A stretch of 64,000 nt of DNA from Micromonospora marina (lineage in GTDB: Bacteria; Actinomycetota; Actinomycetes; Mycobacteriales; Micromonosporaceae). Location of the stretch: assembly GCF_900091565.1 (NCBI RefSeq), contig NZ_FMCV01000002.1, positions 186,001 through 250,000 on the forward strand, given 5' to 3'. A model generated the notes under the pieces. It did not search any database and had not been told where the DNA came from. It worked only from the letters and a program-made list of their open reading frames with translations. Position 1 is the first letter of the stretch; the number at the start of each line of letters is the position of its first letter. Below, one piece after another: positions 23,429 through 31,353 of the stretch. A program made the translations under genes and the position numbers.

Positions 23429-24232
23429 GTGGAGAACGAACCGACCGCCGAGCTGATCCGCGCGCAACTGCGCCGGCTGCGGGTACGGGCCGAGCTGAGC
23501 CAGGAGGAGTTCGGGAGGCTCGTGCACTTCTCCGGCTCCCAGGTGTCGGCCGTCGAGTTGGGCCACCGGCCGCTCGACCGGTTCTTCCTCGCCCGGGCCG
23601 ACGAGGTGCTCGGCACCGGCGGGCTGTTGATGTCGCTGCTCAAGCTCGCCGAGCGCGACGGCCAGCCGAGCTGGTTCCGCCCCTGGCTCGAAGCCGAACG
23701 CCAGGCGCAGCAGTTGCGCACCTACCAACCGACCCTGGTGCCCGGACTGCTCCAGACCGAGAACTACGCCCGCGCGATGATCCGCACGGACGACCTGATC
23801 ACCGATGACGAGGTGGAGCGGCGCCTCGGGGTACGGCTGGACCGGCAGTCGATCCTCTCCGACCCGGATCGCCCGAAGTACATCGCCGTCATCGAGGAGT
23901 CCGTCCTGCGCCGCGCCGACGAAGGCTATCGCGGGCTCATGGCCGAGCAGATCGCGCACCTCGTCGAGTGCGCCGAGCGCCCGCACGTCGACATCCACAT
24001 CGTGCCGACCTCGGTCACCATGCATGTCGGCCTGGTCGGGCCGTTCGCGCTGGCCCGGGGAACAGACGGCGGCTGGGTCGGTCACCTGGAGAACCAACTC
24101 GGCGGCGTCGTGGTCGACAAGGACGAGGACGTGGCTATCCTGCTGTCCAGATGGGAGAGTGTCCGCAGCGAGGCACTACCGCGCCGGCAGTCGGTCGAGC
24201 TGATGAAGGACGTGATGACCTCGTGGAGCTGA
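23429..24232 (+). CDS. XRE family regulator with DUF5753 (Scr1-like)
   Basis: A 267-residue regulator of the large actinomycete family in which an N-terminal XRE helix-turn-helix (about residues 10-65: LRRLRVRAELSQEEFGRLVHFSGSQ) is joined to a DUF5753 sensor domain (EAERQAQQLRTYQPTLVPGLLQTENYAR, shortened, to the C terminus). These genes usually precede a DUF397 gene, as here, and the pair behaves like a toxin-antitoxin-like or developmental switch in Streptomyces. The GTG at 23,429 has GGGGAGGG upstream. The stop overlaps the DUF397 start by ten bases. Confidence 0.9.
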   Translation: MENEPTAELIRAQLRRLRVRAELSQEEFGRLVHFSGSQVSAVELGHRPLDRFFLARADEVLGTGGLLMSLLKLAERDGQPSWFRPWLEAERQAQQLRTYQPTLVPGLLQTENYARAMIRTDDLITDDEVERRLGVRLDRQSILSDPDRPKYIAVIEESVLRRADEGYRGLMAEQIAHLVECAERPHVDIHIVPTSVTMHVGLVGPFALARGTDGGWVGHLENQLGGVVVDKDEDVAILLSRWESVRSEALPRRQSVELMKDVMTSWS

Positions 24233-24417
24233 CCGGAGCGATCTGGCGGAAGTCCACACGCAGCGGCACTCAGGGCGACTGTGTCGAGGTGGCGGACAAT
24301 CTGGCCGGGGTGGTCGGGGTGCGGGACAGCAAGGACCCGGGCGGGCCGGTGCTCACCTTCACGCCCGACGCCTGGCGTGCCTTCGTCCGGCTCAGCGGGA
24401 GCCGCGCGCCGCGCTGA
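24223..24417 (+). CDS. DUF397 domain protein
   Basis: A 64-residue DUF397 protein: WRKSTRSGTQGDCVEVAD, VGVRDSKDPGGPVLTFTP and AWRAFVRLS are the family hallmarks and cover nearly the whole protein. It starts at GTG 24,223-24,225 inside the end of the XRE gene, so translation is coupled. DUF397 proteins are thought to bind and antagonise or assist their XRE partner. The last 26 bases overlap the 3' end of a convergent methyltransferase gene. Confidence 0.9.
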   Translation: MELTGAIWRKSTRSGTQGDCVEVADNLAGVVGVRDSKDPGGPVLTFTPDAWRAFVRLSGSRAPR

Positions 24418-25159
24418 TCAGCACCGTGTGCTTGCGTACCCGGAAGGCGCCTTCGGCGTCGATGCGGGCTTCGATCGCGACGCGGGCGGCGTCCTCCTGC
24501 TCGGCGGTGAGCGGCCCGATCATGCTGGCGATGTAGGCGAGGATCGGCTCGACGGCGGGCACCACCAGTTCGTCCGGGTAGCGCTCGACCGTCACGTCGT
24601 CGAAGTGGGCGGCGACCCGTGCGGGTGTCGCCTCGGCGGTGACGTCGTTCGAGTCGTGGAACCGGACGGCCAGGTCGGGGCGCCCGATGACCGGGCCGAG
24701 CGCGTTCAGTTCGGCGAGATGGTCGCTGCCGTTCACGGCGACCGCGAGCCGCCCGCCGGGGCGCAGCACCCGGGCGAACTCGCGCAGCGCGGCGGCCGGG
24801 TCGTCCAGGTGGTAGAGCATGCTGTTGGCGATCACCGCGTCGGCCGTGCCGTCGCCGAACGGCAGGTACGCGGCGTCGCAGCGCATCACCTGCGCCCCGG
24901 GCACCTCGCGTAGCCGCGCGCACATGGCGGGCGAGAAGTCGGTGAGCGTGGGGCGGGCCCGATGGCTCACCCGGTGCCACAGCTCGCCGGTGCCGGCGCC
25001 CACCTCCAGCACGTCGCCAGACAGCGGCAGCCGCTCGCCGAGCCAGGCGAACCAGTCCTGCGGGTTGGTGCCGTACGAGTGGAGCGCCATCCGGGCGGCG
25101 AGGTTCCCTGTGGCCGTCGCGTACTGGCTCACGGCGCGAGCCGACGGAGTGGTGGTCAT
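24392..25159 (-). CDS. Class I SAM-dependent methyltransferase
   Basis: A 255-residue methyltransferase with the Rossmann motifs: motif I DVLEVGAGTGELW, motif II LTDFSPAMCARL, motif III/IV ADAVIANSMLYHLDDP, and post-motif VLRPGGRLAVAVNG. The fold resembles UbiE/type 11 enzymes acting on small molecules; the substrate is unknown. ATG 25,157-25,159 is preferred; the frame extends to 25,204, but those residues lack a ribosome site. Its 3' end overlaps the DUF397 gene tail to tail. The start region faces the padR promoter. Confidence 0.85.
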   Translation of the reverse strand: MTTTPSARAVSQYATATGNLAARMALHSYGTNPQDWFAWLGERLPLSGDVLEVGAGTGELWHRVSHRARPTLTDFSPAMCARLREVPGAQVMRCDAAYLPFGDGTADAVIANSMLYHLDDPAAALREFARVLRPGGRLAVAVNGSDHLAELNALGPVIGRPDLAVRFHDSNDVTAEATPARVAAHFDDVTVERYPDELVVPAVEPILAYIASMIGPLTAEQEDAARVAIEARIDAEGAFRVRKHTVLISAARGSR

Positions 25160-25210
25160 CCGCCAAACGTAGAGGACGTGGTTCTTCGAGAGCCGCGGTA
25201 TCAAGTGTTG

Positions 25211-25228
25211 CTAGGTACCGGTACCTAG
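25211..25228. promoter_or_regulatory. PadR-type operator palindrome
   Basis: CTAGGTACCGGTACCTAG is a perfect 18-bp palindrome 52 bases upstream of padR. A related half (ACTGGTACTC) follows at about 25,240. Such dyads in front of padR genes normally mediate autorepression. Confidence 0.65.
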
Positions 25229-25279
25229 TGTTACTTTCTACTGGTACTCAACGTCGCTTGGTAGCGAGGAGACGAGGGC

Positions 25280-25627
25280 ATGGGCAATCAGATGACCGAG
25301 ATGCTGAAGGGCACCCTCGAAGGAATCGTCCTGGCGATCCTGGCCCGCCGATCCGCGTACGGCTACGAGATCACCACCTGGCTGCGCGACCGCGGTTTCT
25401 CGGACATCGCGGAAGGCACCGTCTACGCGCTGCTCGTCCGCATCGAGCAGCGCGGGTTCGTGGACGTGGAGAAGGTTCCCTCCGAGAAGGGGCCCCCGCG
25501 GAAGGTGTATTCGATCAACACGAAGGGGCGGGAGCAACTCGCCGAGTTCTGGGGGACGTGGGACGTCCTCGCGGAGCGCATCGACCACCTTCGTGACAAC
25601 GACAACCCGCAGAACGAAGGAGCATGA
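25280..25627 (+). CDS. PadR family transcriptional regulator
   Basis: A 115-residue PadR regulator: KGTLEGIVLAILARRSAYGYEI (helix 1-2), DIAEGTVYALLVRIEQRGFV (recognition helix) and EKGPPRKVYSINTKGR (wing). PadR proteins with a short C terminus typically repress a multidrug ABC transporter operon that includes their own gene. Here padR is followed by a DUF1048 gene (4-bp ATGA overlap) and then only a scar of a transporter permease. A perfect palindrome lies upstream. Confidence 0.93.
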   Translation: MGNQMTEMLKGTLEGIVLAILARRSAYGYEITTWLRDRGFSDIAEGTVYALLVRIEQRGFVDVEKVPSEKGPPRKVYSINTKGREQLAEFWGTWDVLAERIDHLRDNDNPQNEGA

Positions 25628-26004
25628 GCATGGCCGCGAAGTGGATCGAGACGCTCGTCGGGTCGCTCGACCAGAAGAAGCAGTACAAGCAGCACATGGC
25701 CCGCATGGAGGCCCTGCCGGAGCCCCACCGGAGCGCAGCCATGGCCCTCCAGCGGTACCTCACGTACCAGGGCGGCATCGTCGACGGGAACACGCTCGTC
25801 ACGATGCTCGGCGACTTCGCCGACCTCTGGGAGCGTGCGGCCGCCGACAACACGCCCGTCCGCGCCATCGTCGGCGACGACCCGGTCGAGTTCGCCGAGA
25901 CGTTCGTGTCCGCGTACTCCGGCAGGCAGTGGTTGAACAAGGAGCGCGCGCGCCTCCGCAAGGCGATCGACGCCGCCGGCGACAGCGGGGAGAAGCCCAC
26001 GTGA
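25624..26004 (+). CDS. DUF1048 family protein
   Basis: A 126-residue soluble helical protein of the DUF1048 type: WIETLVGSLDQKKQYKQHMARMEALP at the N terminus (shortened here), YLTYQGGIVDGNTLVTMLGD in the middle, and a basic ERARLRKAID C terminus. DUF1048 genes commonly sit between padR and an ABC-2 transporter, where they may modulate the regulator. ATG 25,624 overlaps the padR stop; an ATG two codons later is an alternative. Its own stop overlaps a GTG at 26,001 that now opens only a 19-codon frame. Confidence 0.88.
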   Translation: MSMAAKWIETLVGSLDQKKQYKQHMARMEALPEPHRSAAMALQRYLTYQGGIVDGNTLVTMLGDFADLWERAAADNTPVRAIVGDDPVEFAETFVSAYSGRQWLNKERARLRKAIDAAGDSGEKPT

Positions 26005-26202
26005 CCGCGCCGACGCGCGATCCCGCGATGTCGCGTGGTTCGCCGACAACCAGCCGGTGACGTCGATCCTGAACACTCTCCGCGCGATCTTCGCGCAGCA
26101 ACCGTCGGCCACGACGTCTGGATCGCGCTCGCCTGGTACGCCGGCCTGCTCCTGGCCGCCTACGCCGCCGCGACCGCGATCTACCGCAGGAAGGTCAGCT
26201 AG
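26001..26202 (+). pseudogene. Scar of an ABC-2 type transporter (C-terminal permease fragment)
   Basis: The GTG at 26,001 opens a short frame (VTAPTRDPAMS...). Then, in a second frame, WFADNQPVTSILNTLRAIFA, and in a third frame, VGHDVWIALAWYAG...YRRKVS ending at TAG 26,200-26,202. Joined, the pieces match the end of ABC-2 permeases that follow padR-DUF1048 genes (last extracellular helix plus final membrane helix). The ATPase and most of the permease are missing, and a one-base loss near 26,103 breaks the remainder. So the regulator pair has outlived its transporter. Confidence 0.65.
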
Positions 26203-26226
26203 CCGGGCGCGGGAGCCGGTCACCCG

Positions 26227-26601
26227 TCACAGGTAGAGGCAGAACGGGTGACCGGCCGGGTCGAGGTGCACCCGGACGTCGTCCTGCGGCTGGAAGTCGG
26301 CCAGTGTCGCACCCACCGACACCGCGTACGCCGAGGCGGCCTCCAGGTCGTCGACCTTGATGTCCAGGTGGGTCATCATCGGCGGGTCGCCGGGGCCGGC
26401 GGGCCACACCGGGCGCACGTAGGCCGGCTCGTCCTGGAACGCCAGCCAGTGGCCGCCGTCCGGCGGGGTCAGCACCACCCAGTCGGATTCGTCCTCGCGG
26501 CGGGACCAGCCGAGCAGCCGCTCGTAGAACGCGGCCAGGTCCTGTGCGGACGGCGCGTCGAGCACGAAGCTCGTCAGCTTCAACAGTGGTCGCTCACCCA
26601 T
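26227..26601 (-). CDS. VOC family (glyoxalase-like) protein
   Basis: A 124-residue vicinal-oxygen-chelate protein: [24 protein letters not shown] in the first beta-alpha-beta-beta-beta unit (shortened), [20 protein letters not shown] and [13 protein letters not shown] in the second. The His in THLDI and the C-terminal acidic/His positions are common metal ligands, but the reaction is not predictable; members include dioxygenases, glyoxalases and resistance proteins. It stands alone, divergent from proS. Confidence 0.85.
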   Translation of the reverse strand: MGERPLLKLTSFVLDAPSAQDLAAFYERLLGWSRREDESDWVVLTPPDGGHWLAFQDEPAYVRPVWPAGPGDPPMMTHLDIKVDDLEAASAYAVSVGATLADFQPQDDVRVHLDPAGHPFCLYL

Positions 26602-26694
26602 GCCGCATTCCTACCCCGCCCCTGCGACAACCTCACCCGCCACGAGGGCGGAAAGGGATCGCACGGGCACAAGCGCTCGCCGTACGCTGCGGCA

Positions 26695-28464
26695 ATGCTG
26701 CTGCGCACGTCGACCCTGCTGCTCCGGACCCTGCGCGAGGACCCGGCCGACGCGGAGGTGCCGAGCCACCGGCTGCTGCTGCGCGCCGGATACGTCCGCC
26801 GGGCCGCGCCGGGCGGCTACACCTGGCTGCCGCTGGGCAAGCTCGTGCTGGACCGGATCACCGCGATCGTCCGGGACGAGATGACAGCGATCGGCGACCA
26901 GGAGGTGCACTTCCCGGCGCTGCTCCCGGCCGAGCCCTACCGGACCAGCGGGCGGTGGACCGAGTACGGGGACGACATCTTCACGCTCGCCGACCGCAGG
27001 GGTGCCGACCACCTGCTCGCGCCGACCCACGAGGAGCTGGCCGCGCTGCTGGTGAAGGACCTGTTCACCTCGTACCGGGACTTCCCGGTGACGCTGTTCC
27101 AGATCCAGACCAAGTTCCGCGACGAGGCGCGTCCCCGCGCCGGTCTGCTGCGCGGGCGCGAGTTCCTGATGAAGGACGCCTACTCGTTCGACCTGGACGA
27201 CGCCGGGCTCCGGGCGGCGTACGACCGGCACCGGGCCGCCTACGAACGCGTCTTCACCCGGCTCGGGCTGGACTTCACCACCGTCCGCGCGATGTCCGGC
27301 GCCATGGGTGGGTCCGCGTCGGAGGAGTTCCTGGCCGCCACGCCGGTCGGCGAGGACACGTTCGTCGGCTGCACCGCCTGCGACTACGCGGCGAACACCG
27401 AGGCGGTGGTGACCCGCGCCCCGACCGCCGGTGACCCCGACGCGCACCCGCCCGCCGAGGTGCACGACACCCCGGAGACACCCACCATCACCGCCCTGGT
27501 CGAGCTGGCCGAGGCCCGCAAGCTGGGCGGGCGCGCCGGCTGGACCGCCGCCGACACGTTGAAGAACGTGGTCCTCACCGTCCGCCGGCCCGGTGCCGAA
27601 CAGGGCGAGCCGCTGGTGATCGGCCTGCCGGGCGACCGCGAGGTGGACCTCAAGCGGGTCGAGGCGGTGCTCGCCCCGGCCACAGTGGCGGTCTTCGAGG
27701 ACTGGGACGCGCACCCCGAACTGGTCCGCGGCTACATCGGGCCGCAGGTCCTGGCCGAGCACGGCATCCGCTACCTGGTCGACCCGCGCGTCGTGCCCGG
27801 CACCGGGTGGCTGACCGGGGCGAACGAGCCGGGCCGGCACGCCACCGACGTGGTGTGCGGGCGCGACTTCGTCCCAGACGGCACGATCGAGGCCGCCGAG
27901 GTGCGGCCCGGCGACCCCTGCCCGGCCTGCGCCGACGGCGAGCTGACCATCCGGCGGGGCATCGAGGTCGGGCACATCTTCCAGCTCGGACGCCGGTACA
28001 CCGACGCGTTCGCGGTCGACGTGCTCGGCCCCGAGGGCAAGCCGGTCCGGCCCACCATGGGGTGCTACGGCATCGGCGTGTCCCGGGCGGTCGCCGCGGT
28101 GGCCGAGCAGCACCACGACGACCGCGGGCTGGTCTGGCCGGCCACTGTCGCGCCGTGCGACGTACACCTGATCGCCGCCGGGAAAGGGCCGCAGCTCGAC
28201 GCGGCGCTCGACCTCGGCGGGCGCCTCGCCGCCGCCGGCCTGCGCGTGCTGGTCGACGACCGCACCCACGTGTCCGCCGGGGTGAAGTTCACCGACGCCG
28301 AGCTGATCGGCATCCCGCGCGCCGTCGTGGTCGGCCGCCGCCTGGCCGACGGGTACGTGGAACTGCGTGACCGGGCCACCGGCGAGCGCACCGAACTGCC
28401 GGCGGAGGCCGTCGTGGAGCGCCTGCGCGACGAGGTGGGCGCGACGCGCCGCAACGGGGTGTAG
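26695..28464 (+). CDS. proS: Proline--tRNA ligase
   Basis: A 589-residue class II synthetase of the bacterial ProRS type, charging tRNA-Pro. Motif 1 lies in [20 protein letters not shown], motif 2 in [21 protein letters not shown] (shortened), and motif 3 in [13 protein letters not shown]. Between motifs 2 and 3 is the editing insertion (about residues 230-400), and the C-terminal anticodon-binding domain ends the protein. The ATG at 26,695-26,697 puts [15 protein letters not shown] at the N terminus, as usual; the frame is open further upstream without a start signal. Confidence 0.96.
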   Translation: MLLRTSTLLLRTLREDPADAEVPSHRLLLRAGYVRRAAPGGYTWLPLGKLVLDRITAIVRDEMTAIGDQEVHFPALLPAEPYRTSGRWTEYGDDIFTLADRRGADHLLAPTHEELAALLVKDLFTSYRDFPVTLFQIQTKFRDEARPRAGLLRGREFLMKDAYSFDLDDAGLRAAYDRHRAAYERVFTRLGLDFTTVRAMSGAMGGSASEEFLAATPVGEDTFVGCTACDYAANTEAVVTRAPTAGDPDAHPPAEVHDTPETPTITALVELAEARKLGGRAGWTAADTLKNVVLTVRRPGAEQGEPLVIGLPGDREVDLKRVEAVLAPATVAVFEDWDAHPELVRGYIGPQVLAEHGIRYLVDPRVVPGTGWLTGANEPGRHATDVVCGRDFVPDGTIEAAEVRPGDPCPACADGELTIRRGIEVGHIFQLGRRYTDAFAVDVLGPEGKPVRPTMGCYGIGVSRAVAAVAEQHHDDRGLVWPATVAPCDVHLIAAGKGPQLDAALDLGGRLAAAGLRVLVDDRTHVSAGVKFTDAELIGIPRAVVVGRRLADGYVELRDRATGERTELPAEAVVERLRDEVGATRRNGV

Positions 28465-28518
28465 CGGGAGCGCCACCGGGTACCGCAGACGGATCGATCG
28501 AAGCTTTCGGAGGCTCTC

Positions 28519-28938
28519 ATGTACCGCGTCAGTGACGTGATGACCAGGCAGGTGATCTATCTCTCGGCGGAGACCCCGCTGGACGAGGCGGCCCGGGTGA
28601 TGAAGGAGTCGGACATCGGCGACGTGGTGGTCACCGACGGTGCCACCCTGGCCGGCATGCTGACCGACCGCGACATCGTGGTCCGGGCGGTGGCCGAACG
28701 CGCCGACCCCGGCACCACCACCATCGGCTCGATCATCACCCGTGAGGTGGTGATGATCGAGCAGCACTGCACGGCGAACGAGGCGGCAGCGCTGATGCGC
28801 GAGCGCAACATCCGCCGGGTGCTCGTGTGCGACAGCGACCGCAAGCTCGTCGGCATCGTCTCCCTCGGTGACCTCGCCATGCAGCTCGACCCCCGGTCGG
28901 CGCTCAGCGACATCAGCGAGGCCGCGCCGAACGTGTGA
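28519..28938 (+). CDS. CBS domain-containing protein
   Basis: A 139-residue protein consisting of two CBS domains (about residues 7-62 and 72-130): VMTRQVIYLSAETPLDEAAR, DVVVTDGATLAGMLTDRDIV, then IREVV-like second copy with NIRRVLVCDSDRKLVGIVSL. Paired CBS domains bind adenine nucleotides and serve as energy or stress sensors. GGAGG lies upstream of ATG 28,519, and a hairpin terminator follows the stop. No effector domain is attached. Confidence 0.9.
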   Translation: MYRVSDVMTRQVIYLSAETPLDEAARVMKESDIGDVVVTDGATLAGMLTDRDIVVRAVAERADPGTTTIGSIITREVVMIEQHCTANEAAALMRERNIRRVLVCDSDRKLVGIVSLGDLAMQLDPRSALSDISEAAPNV

Positions 28939-28942
28939 GCGC

Positions 28943-28967
28943 GGGCCCCGCACGCGCGGCGGGGCCC
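28943..28967 (+). terminator. Hairpin terminator after the CBS gene
   Basis: GGGCCCCGC (28943-28951) and GCGGGGCCC (28959-28967) form a perfect 9-bp stem with a 7-base loop five bases past the stop codon. Confidence 0.65.
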
Positions 28968-29016
28968 CGCTCGGCACCGCCGGGTGGCGAGACCCGACGG
29001 CGGATAGCCTCGACCC

Positions 29017-29442
29017 ATGCCCGAGATGCCGACCAAGCTGGCCGAGATCGTCGACGAGTTCGCCGCCGCGCCCCGCGACGTCGTCCTGGAGATGCTGCTG
29101 GAGTTCGCGGACGTGATCCCGCCCCTGCCCGAGGGTGTGAACCGGGAGGAGCTGGAGCAGGTCCCCGAGTGCCAGACCGCGTTCTTCCTGCGCGCCGAGG
29201 TGAACACGGACAAGACCGTGAGCACCGTCTTCGACTGCCCGCCGGAGGCGCCCACCACGCGGGCGTTCGCCGGCATCCTCGCCGACGGGCTGGCCGGGGC
29301 GAGCGCCGAGGAGGTGCTCGCCGTACCCGACGACCTCTACCAGCGGATGGGCCTGGCGCAGGCGATCAGTCCACTGCGGGTACGCGGCGGCACCGCCATC
29401 CTGGCCCGGCTCAAGCGCCAGGTCCGGGAACAGATCTCCTGA
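29017..29442 (+). CDS. SufE-like cysteine desulfuration protein
   Basis: A 141-residue protein with the SufE layout: a helical N terminus, the loop QVPECQTAFFLRAEV whose cysteine (residue 52) matches the sulfur-accepting Cys of SufE, and RAFAGILADGLAGAS and YQRMGLAQAISPLRVRG in the C-terminal half. SufE proteins take sulfur from a cysteine desulfurase for Fe-S cluster or related sulfur transfer. It is followed 20 bases later by a DsbA-like gene. Start ATG 29,017 lacks a strong ribosome site. Confidence 0.85.
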   Translation: MPEMPTKLAEIVDEFAAAPRDVVLEMLLEFADVIPPLPEGVNREELEQVPECQTAFFLRAEVNTDKTVSTVFDCPPEAPTTRAFAGILADGLAGASAEEVLAVPDDLYQRMGLAQAISPLRVRGGTAILARLKRQVREQIS

Positions 29443-29462
29443 CCGGAGGGTTGTCGCTGGTC

Positions 29463-30095
29463 ATGGACATCGAGATCTACGCCGACGTGGTCTGCCCCTG
29501 GTGCTGGATCGGCAAGCGCCGGCTGGAACAGGCACTGGAGTCGTACGACGGCGAGGTGACGGTCCGGTTCCGGCCGTTCCAGCTCGACCCGACGCCGGTC
29601 ACCGAGCCGAAGCCGCTGCTGGAGGCGCTCGGCGACAAGTTCGGTGGGCGGGACAAGGCCGAGGGCATGGCCGCGCACGTCACGGGCGTCGCCGCGGGCG
29701 CGGGCCTGGATCTGCGGTTCGACCGCGCGGTGGCCGCGAACACGTTCGACGCGCACCGGCTGGTGCGTCTCGCCACCGAGCACGGGCGCTCCGCCGAGAT
29801 GGTCGAGCGGCTCTACCGGGCGCACTTCCACGACGGCGTCGACGTCGGCTCGATCGACGCGCTCGTCACGCTGGCCGGCGAGGCCGGGCTGGACGAGACC
29901 GAGGCGCGGCAGTACCTGGAGTCGAACCTGGGCCGCCGGGAGGTGGCCGCTGACCTGCGCACCGCCCACCAGCTCGGTGTCTCCAGCGTGCCGACGTTCG
30001 TGCTGGCCGGAAAGTACGCGGTCACCGGCGCGCAGGAGCCGGAGACGCTGCTCGCCGCGCTGCGCGAGGTGACGCGACACGAAGCGGCGGCCTGA
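29463..30095 (+). CDS. DsbA family oxidoreductase (FrnE-like)
   Basis: A 210-residue thioredoxin-fold protein with the active site VCPWCW (Cys 11 and Cys 14) right at the N terminus, the helical insertion of DsbA-like proteins, and the cis-proline loop GVSSVPTFVLAGKY near residue 180. There is no signal peptide, so it is cytoplasmic, as for FrnE/2-hydroxychromene isomerase-like proteins linked to oxidative stress. GGAGGG lies upstream of ATG 29,463. A parS-like 16-mer begins directly after the stop codon. Confidence 0.9.
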   Translation: MDIEIYADVVCPWCWIGKRRLEQALESYDGEVTVRFRPFQLDPTPVTEPKPLLEALGDKFGGRDKAEGMAAHVTGVAAGAGLDLRFDRAVAANTFDAHRLVRLATEHGRSAEMVERLYRAHFHDGVDVGSIDALVTLAGEAGLDETEARQYLESNLGRREVAADLRTAHQLGVSSVPTFVLAGKYAVTGAQEPETLLAALREVTRHEAAA

Positions 30096-30111
30096 TGTTT
30101 CACGTGGAACA
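30096..30111. other. parS-like centromere site
   Basis: TGTTTCACGTGGAACA differs at one base from the bacterial parS consensus TGTTTCACGTGAAACA, the ParB-binding site. It lies about 30 kb from oriC, consistent with origin-proximal parS clustering. I saw no second copy in the window. Confidence 0.75.
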
Positions 30112-30125
30112 AGATCGATGCGGAT

Positions 30126-30155
30126 GAGGACCTGGGCCGGTCTGGCCAGGTCCTC
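30126..30155. terminator. Bidirectional hairpin terminator
   Basis: GAGGACCTGG (30126-30135) pairs perfectly with CCAGGTCCTC (30146-30155) around a 10-base loop, between convergent genes ending at 30,095 and 30,171. Confidence 0.7.
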
Positions 30156-30170
30156 CACCACCCTCGTCCT

Positions 30171-30368
30171 TCAGTTGGGATTGGTGAGGAACGCGTTCTC
30201 CTGGGCGAAGTCCCGGCCCTCGGTGGTGGTGAGCTGCCGGCGGCGCAGCGCCTCGGGGCGGTTCGCCTCGGCGTCCTCGATGCCGTGCCGGACGCCGACC
30301 CGGATCACGCCGTACAGGAAGACGAAACCGAAGACGTAGAGGATCACTGTGGTGACGAAGACCAGCAT
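30171..30368 (-). CDS. Small single-pass membrane protein
   Basis: A 65-residue protein: MLVFVTTVILYVFGFVFLYG forms one N-terminal membrane helix, followed by a charged cytoplasmic tail (EDAEANRPEALRRRQLTTTE). No known domain. It is a plausible small membrane gene because hydrophobicity, charge pattern and codon use are all regular, and it ends next to a terminator hairpin. The function is unknown. Confidence 0.65.
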   Translation of the reverse strand: MLVFVTTVILYVFGFVFLYGVIRVGVRHGIEDAEANRPEALRRRQLTTTEGRDFAQENAFLTNPN

Positions 30369-30404
30369 GCGATCACCGTAGGCCGGTGCGGACCCGACCC
30401 GTTC

Positions 30405-31190
30405 TCATCTTCCGCCGGTTCCCCCGTACGTGTCAGCGAGATGGTCGGCCCAGGTCCGGGCACCGGTCGGCGTGGCGGTCGTGGTGAGACCGCCAGCGCG
30501 CAGCTCGCGCCCGAGCCGGCCGGGGATCCGGATCGGCAGCAGCGGACGGCGCACCCGGCGCGCCGCCAGCCAGGCACGGGCCGCCTCGTCGAAGCGCAAC
30601 ACCTCCGGTCCGCCGAAGTCCTCAACCCGGTTCGACGGCCCGGCGAGCAGCAGGACCGCGAGCCGGTCCGCCACCTCGGCGGGGTCGACCGGCTGGGCGA
30701 GCACCGCCCGGTCCCCGATCACCGGCCCGAGGCGGCTCGCACCGCCGAGCAGGCCCTCCAGGAACTGCGGGAACTGGGTCGCCCGCAACACGCTCCACGG
30801 CACCGGTCCGGCGGCCACCACCTGCTCGGCCGCGAGCTTGTGCCGGTAGTAGCCGAGCGGCACCCGGTCGACGCCGACGATCGAGACGAAGACCAGGTGA
30901 CGAACTCCGGCGTGACCGGCGGCCACTGCCAGCCGGCGGGTGCCGAGGACGTCGATGTCGTGCGTACGCCGGTTCGGCGACGAGGCCAGGTGCAGCACGG
31001 CGTCCACCCCGGCGACCGCCTCCGCCAGCCCGGCGCCGGTGGCCAGGTCCGCGGCCACCCAGTCGACCCCGTCCCCGGTACGCGACCGGCGGCTGACCGC
31101 CCGCAGCGTGAAGCCCTCGTCCCGCAGCCGCGGCACCGCCACCCGTCCGAGCCGCCCGGTCGCCCCGGTCACCAGTACCCGCATCGCCAT
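30405..31190 (-). CDS. NAD(P)-binding SDR/NmrA-like protein
   Basis: A 261-residue atypical short-chain dehydrogenase fold. The dinucleotide motif VTGATGRLGR starts at residue 7; DWVAADLATG, VDAVLHLASSPN and YYRHKLAAEQVV follow in the usual order, with YxxxK-like spacing. Proteins of this kind act as NAD(P)H:quinone reductases or redox sensors; the substrate is unknown. It starts at ATG 31,188-31,190 (a second ATG is two codons in), and AGGAAT lies upstream. Confidence 0.85.
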   Translation of the reverse strand: MAMRVLVTGATGRLGRVAVPRLRDEGFTLRAVSRRSRTGDGVDWVAADLATGAGLAEAVAGVDAVLHLASSPNRRTHDIDVLGTRRLAVAAGHAGVRHLVFVSIVGVDRVPLGYYRHKLAAEQVVAAGPVPWSVLRATQFPQFLEGLLGGASRLGPVIGDRAVLAQPVDPAEVADRLAVLLLAGPSNRVEDFGGPEVLRFDEAARAWLAARRVRRPLLPIRIPGRLGRELRAGGLTTTATPTGARTWADHLADTYGGTGGR

Positions 31191-31353
31191 TCCTCCCGCT
31201 CACACCGCACCCGCCGTGCGGTTCGTTCCCCGCCGGCTGCGCCCGCGTCGCGGCGGCTTCGCGCCGTCGGGCCGGGCAACGCCACTCCACGCACCCACCG
31301 ATCCTGCGGCACGAGAAGGACACCATGGGTGACGGACGGCAGAGCCGACCGGT

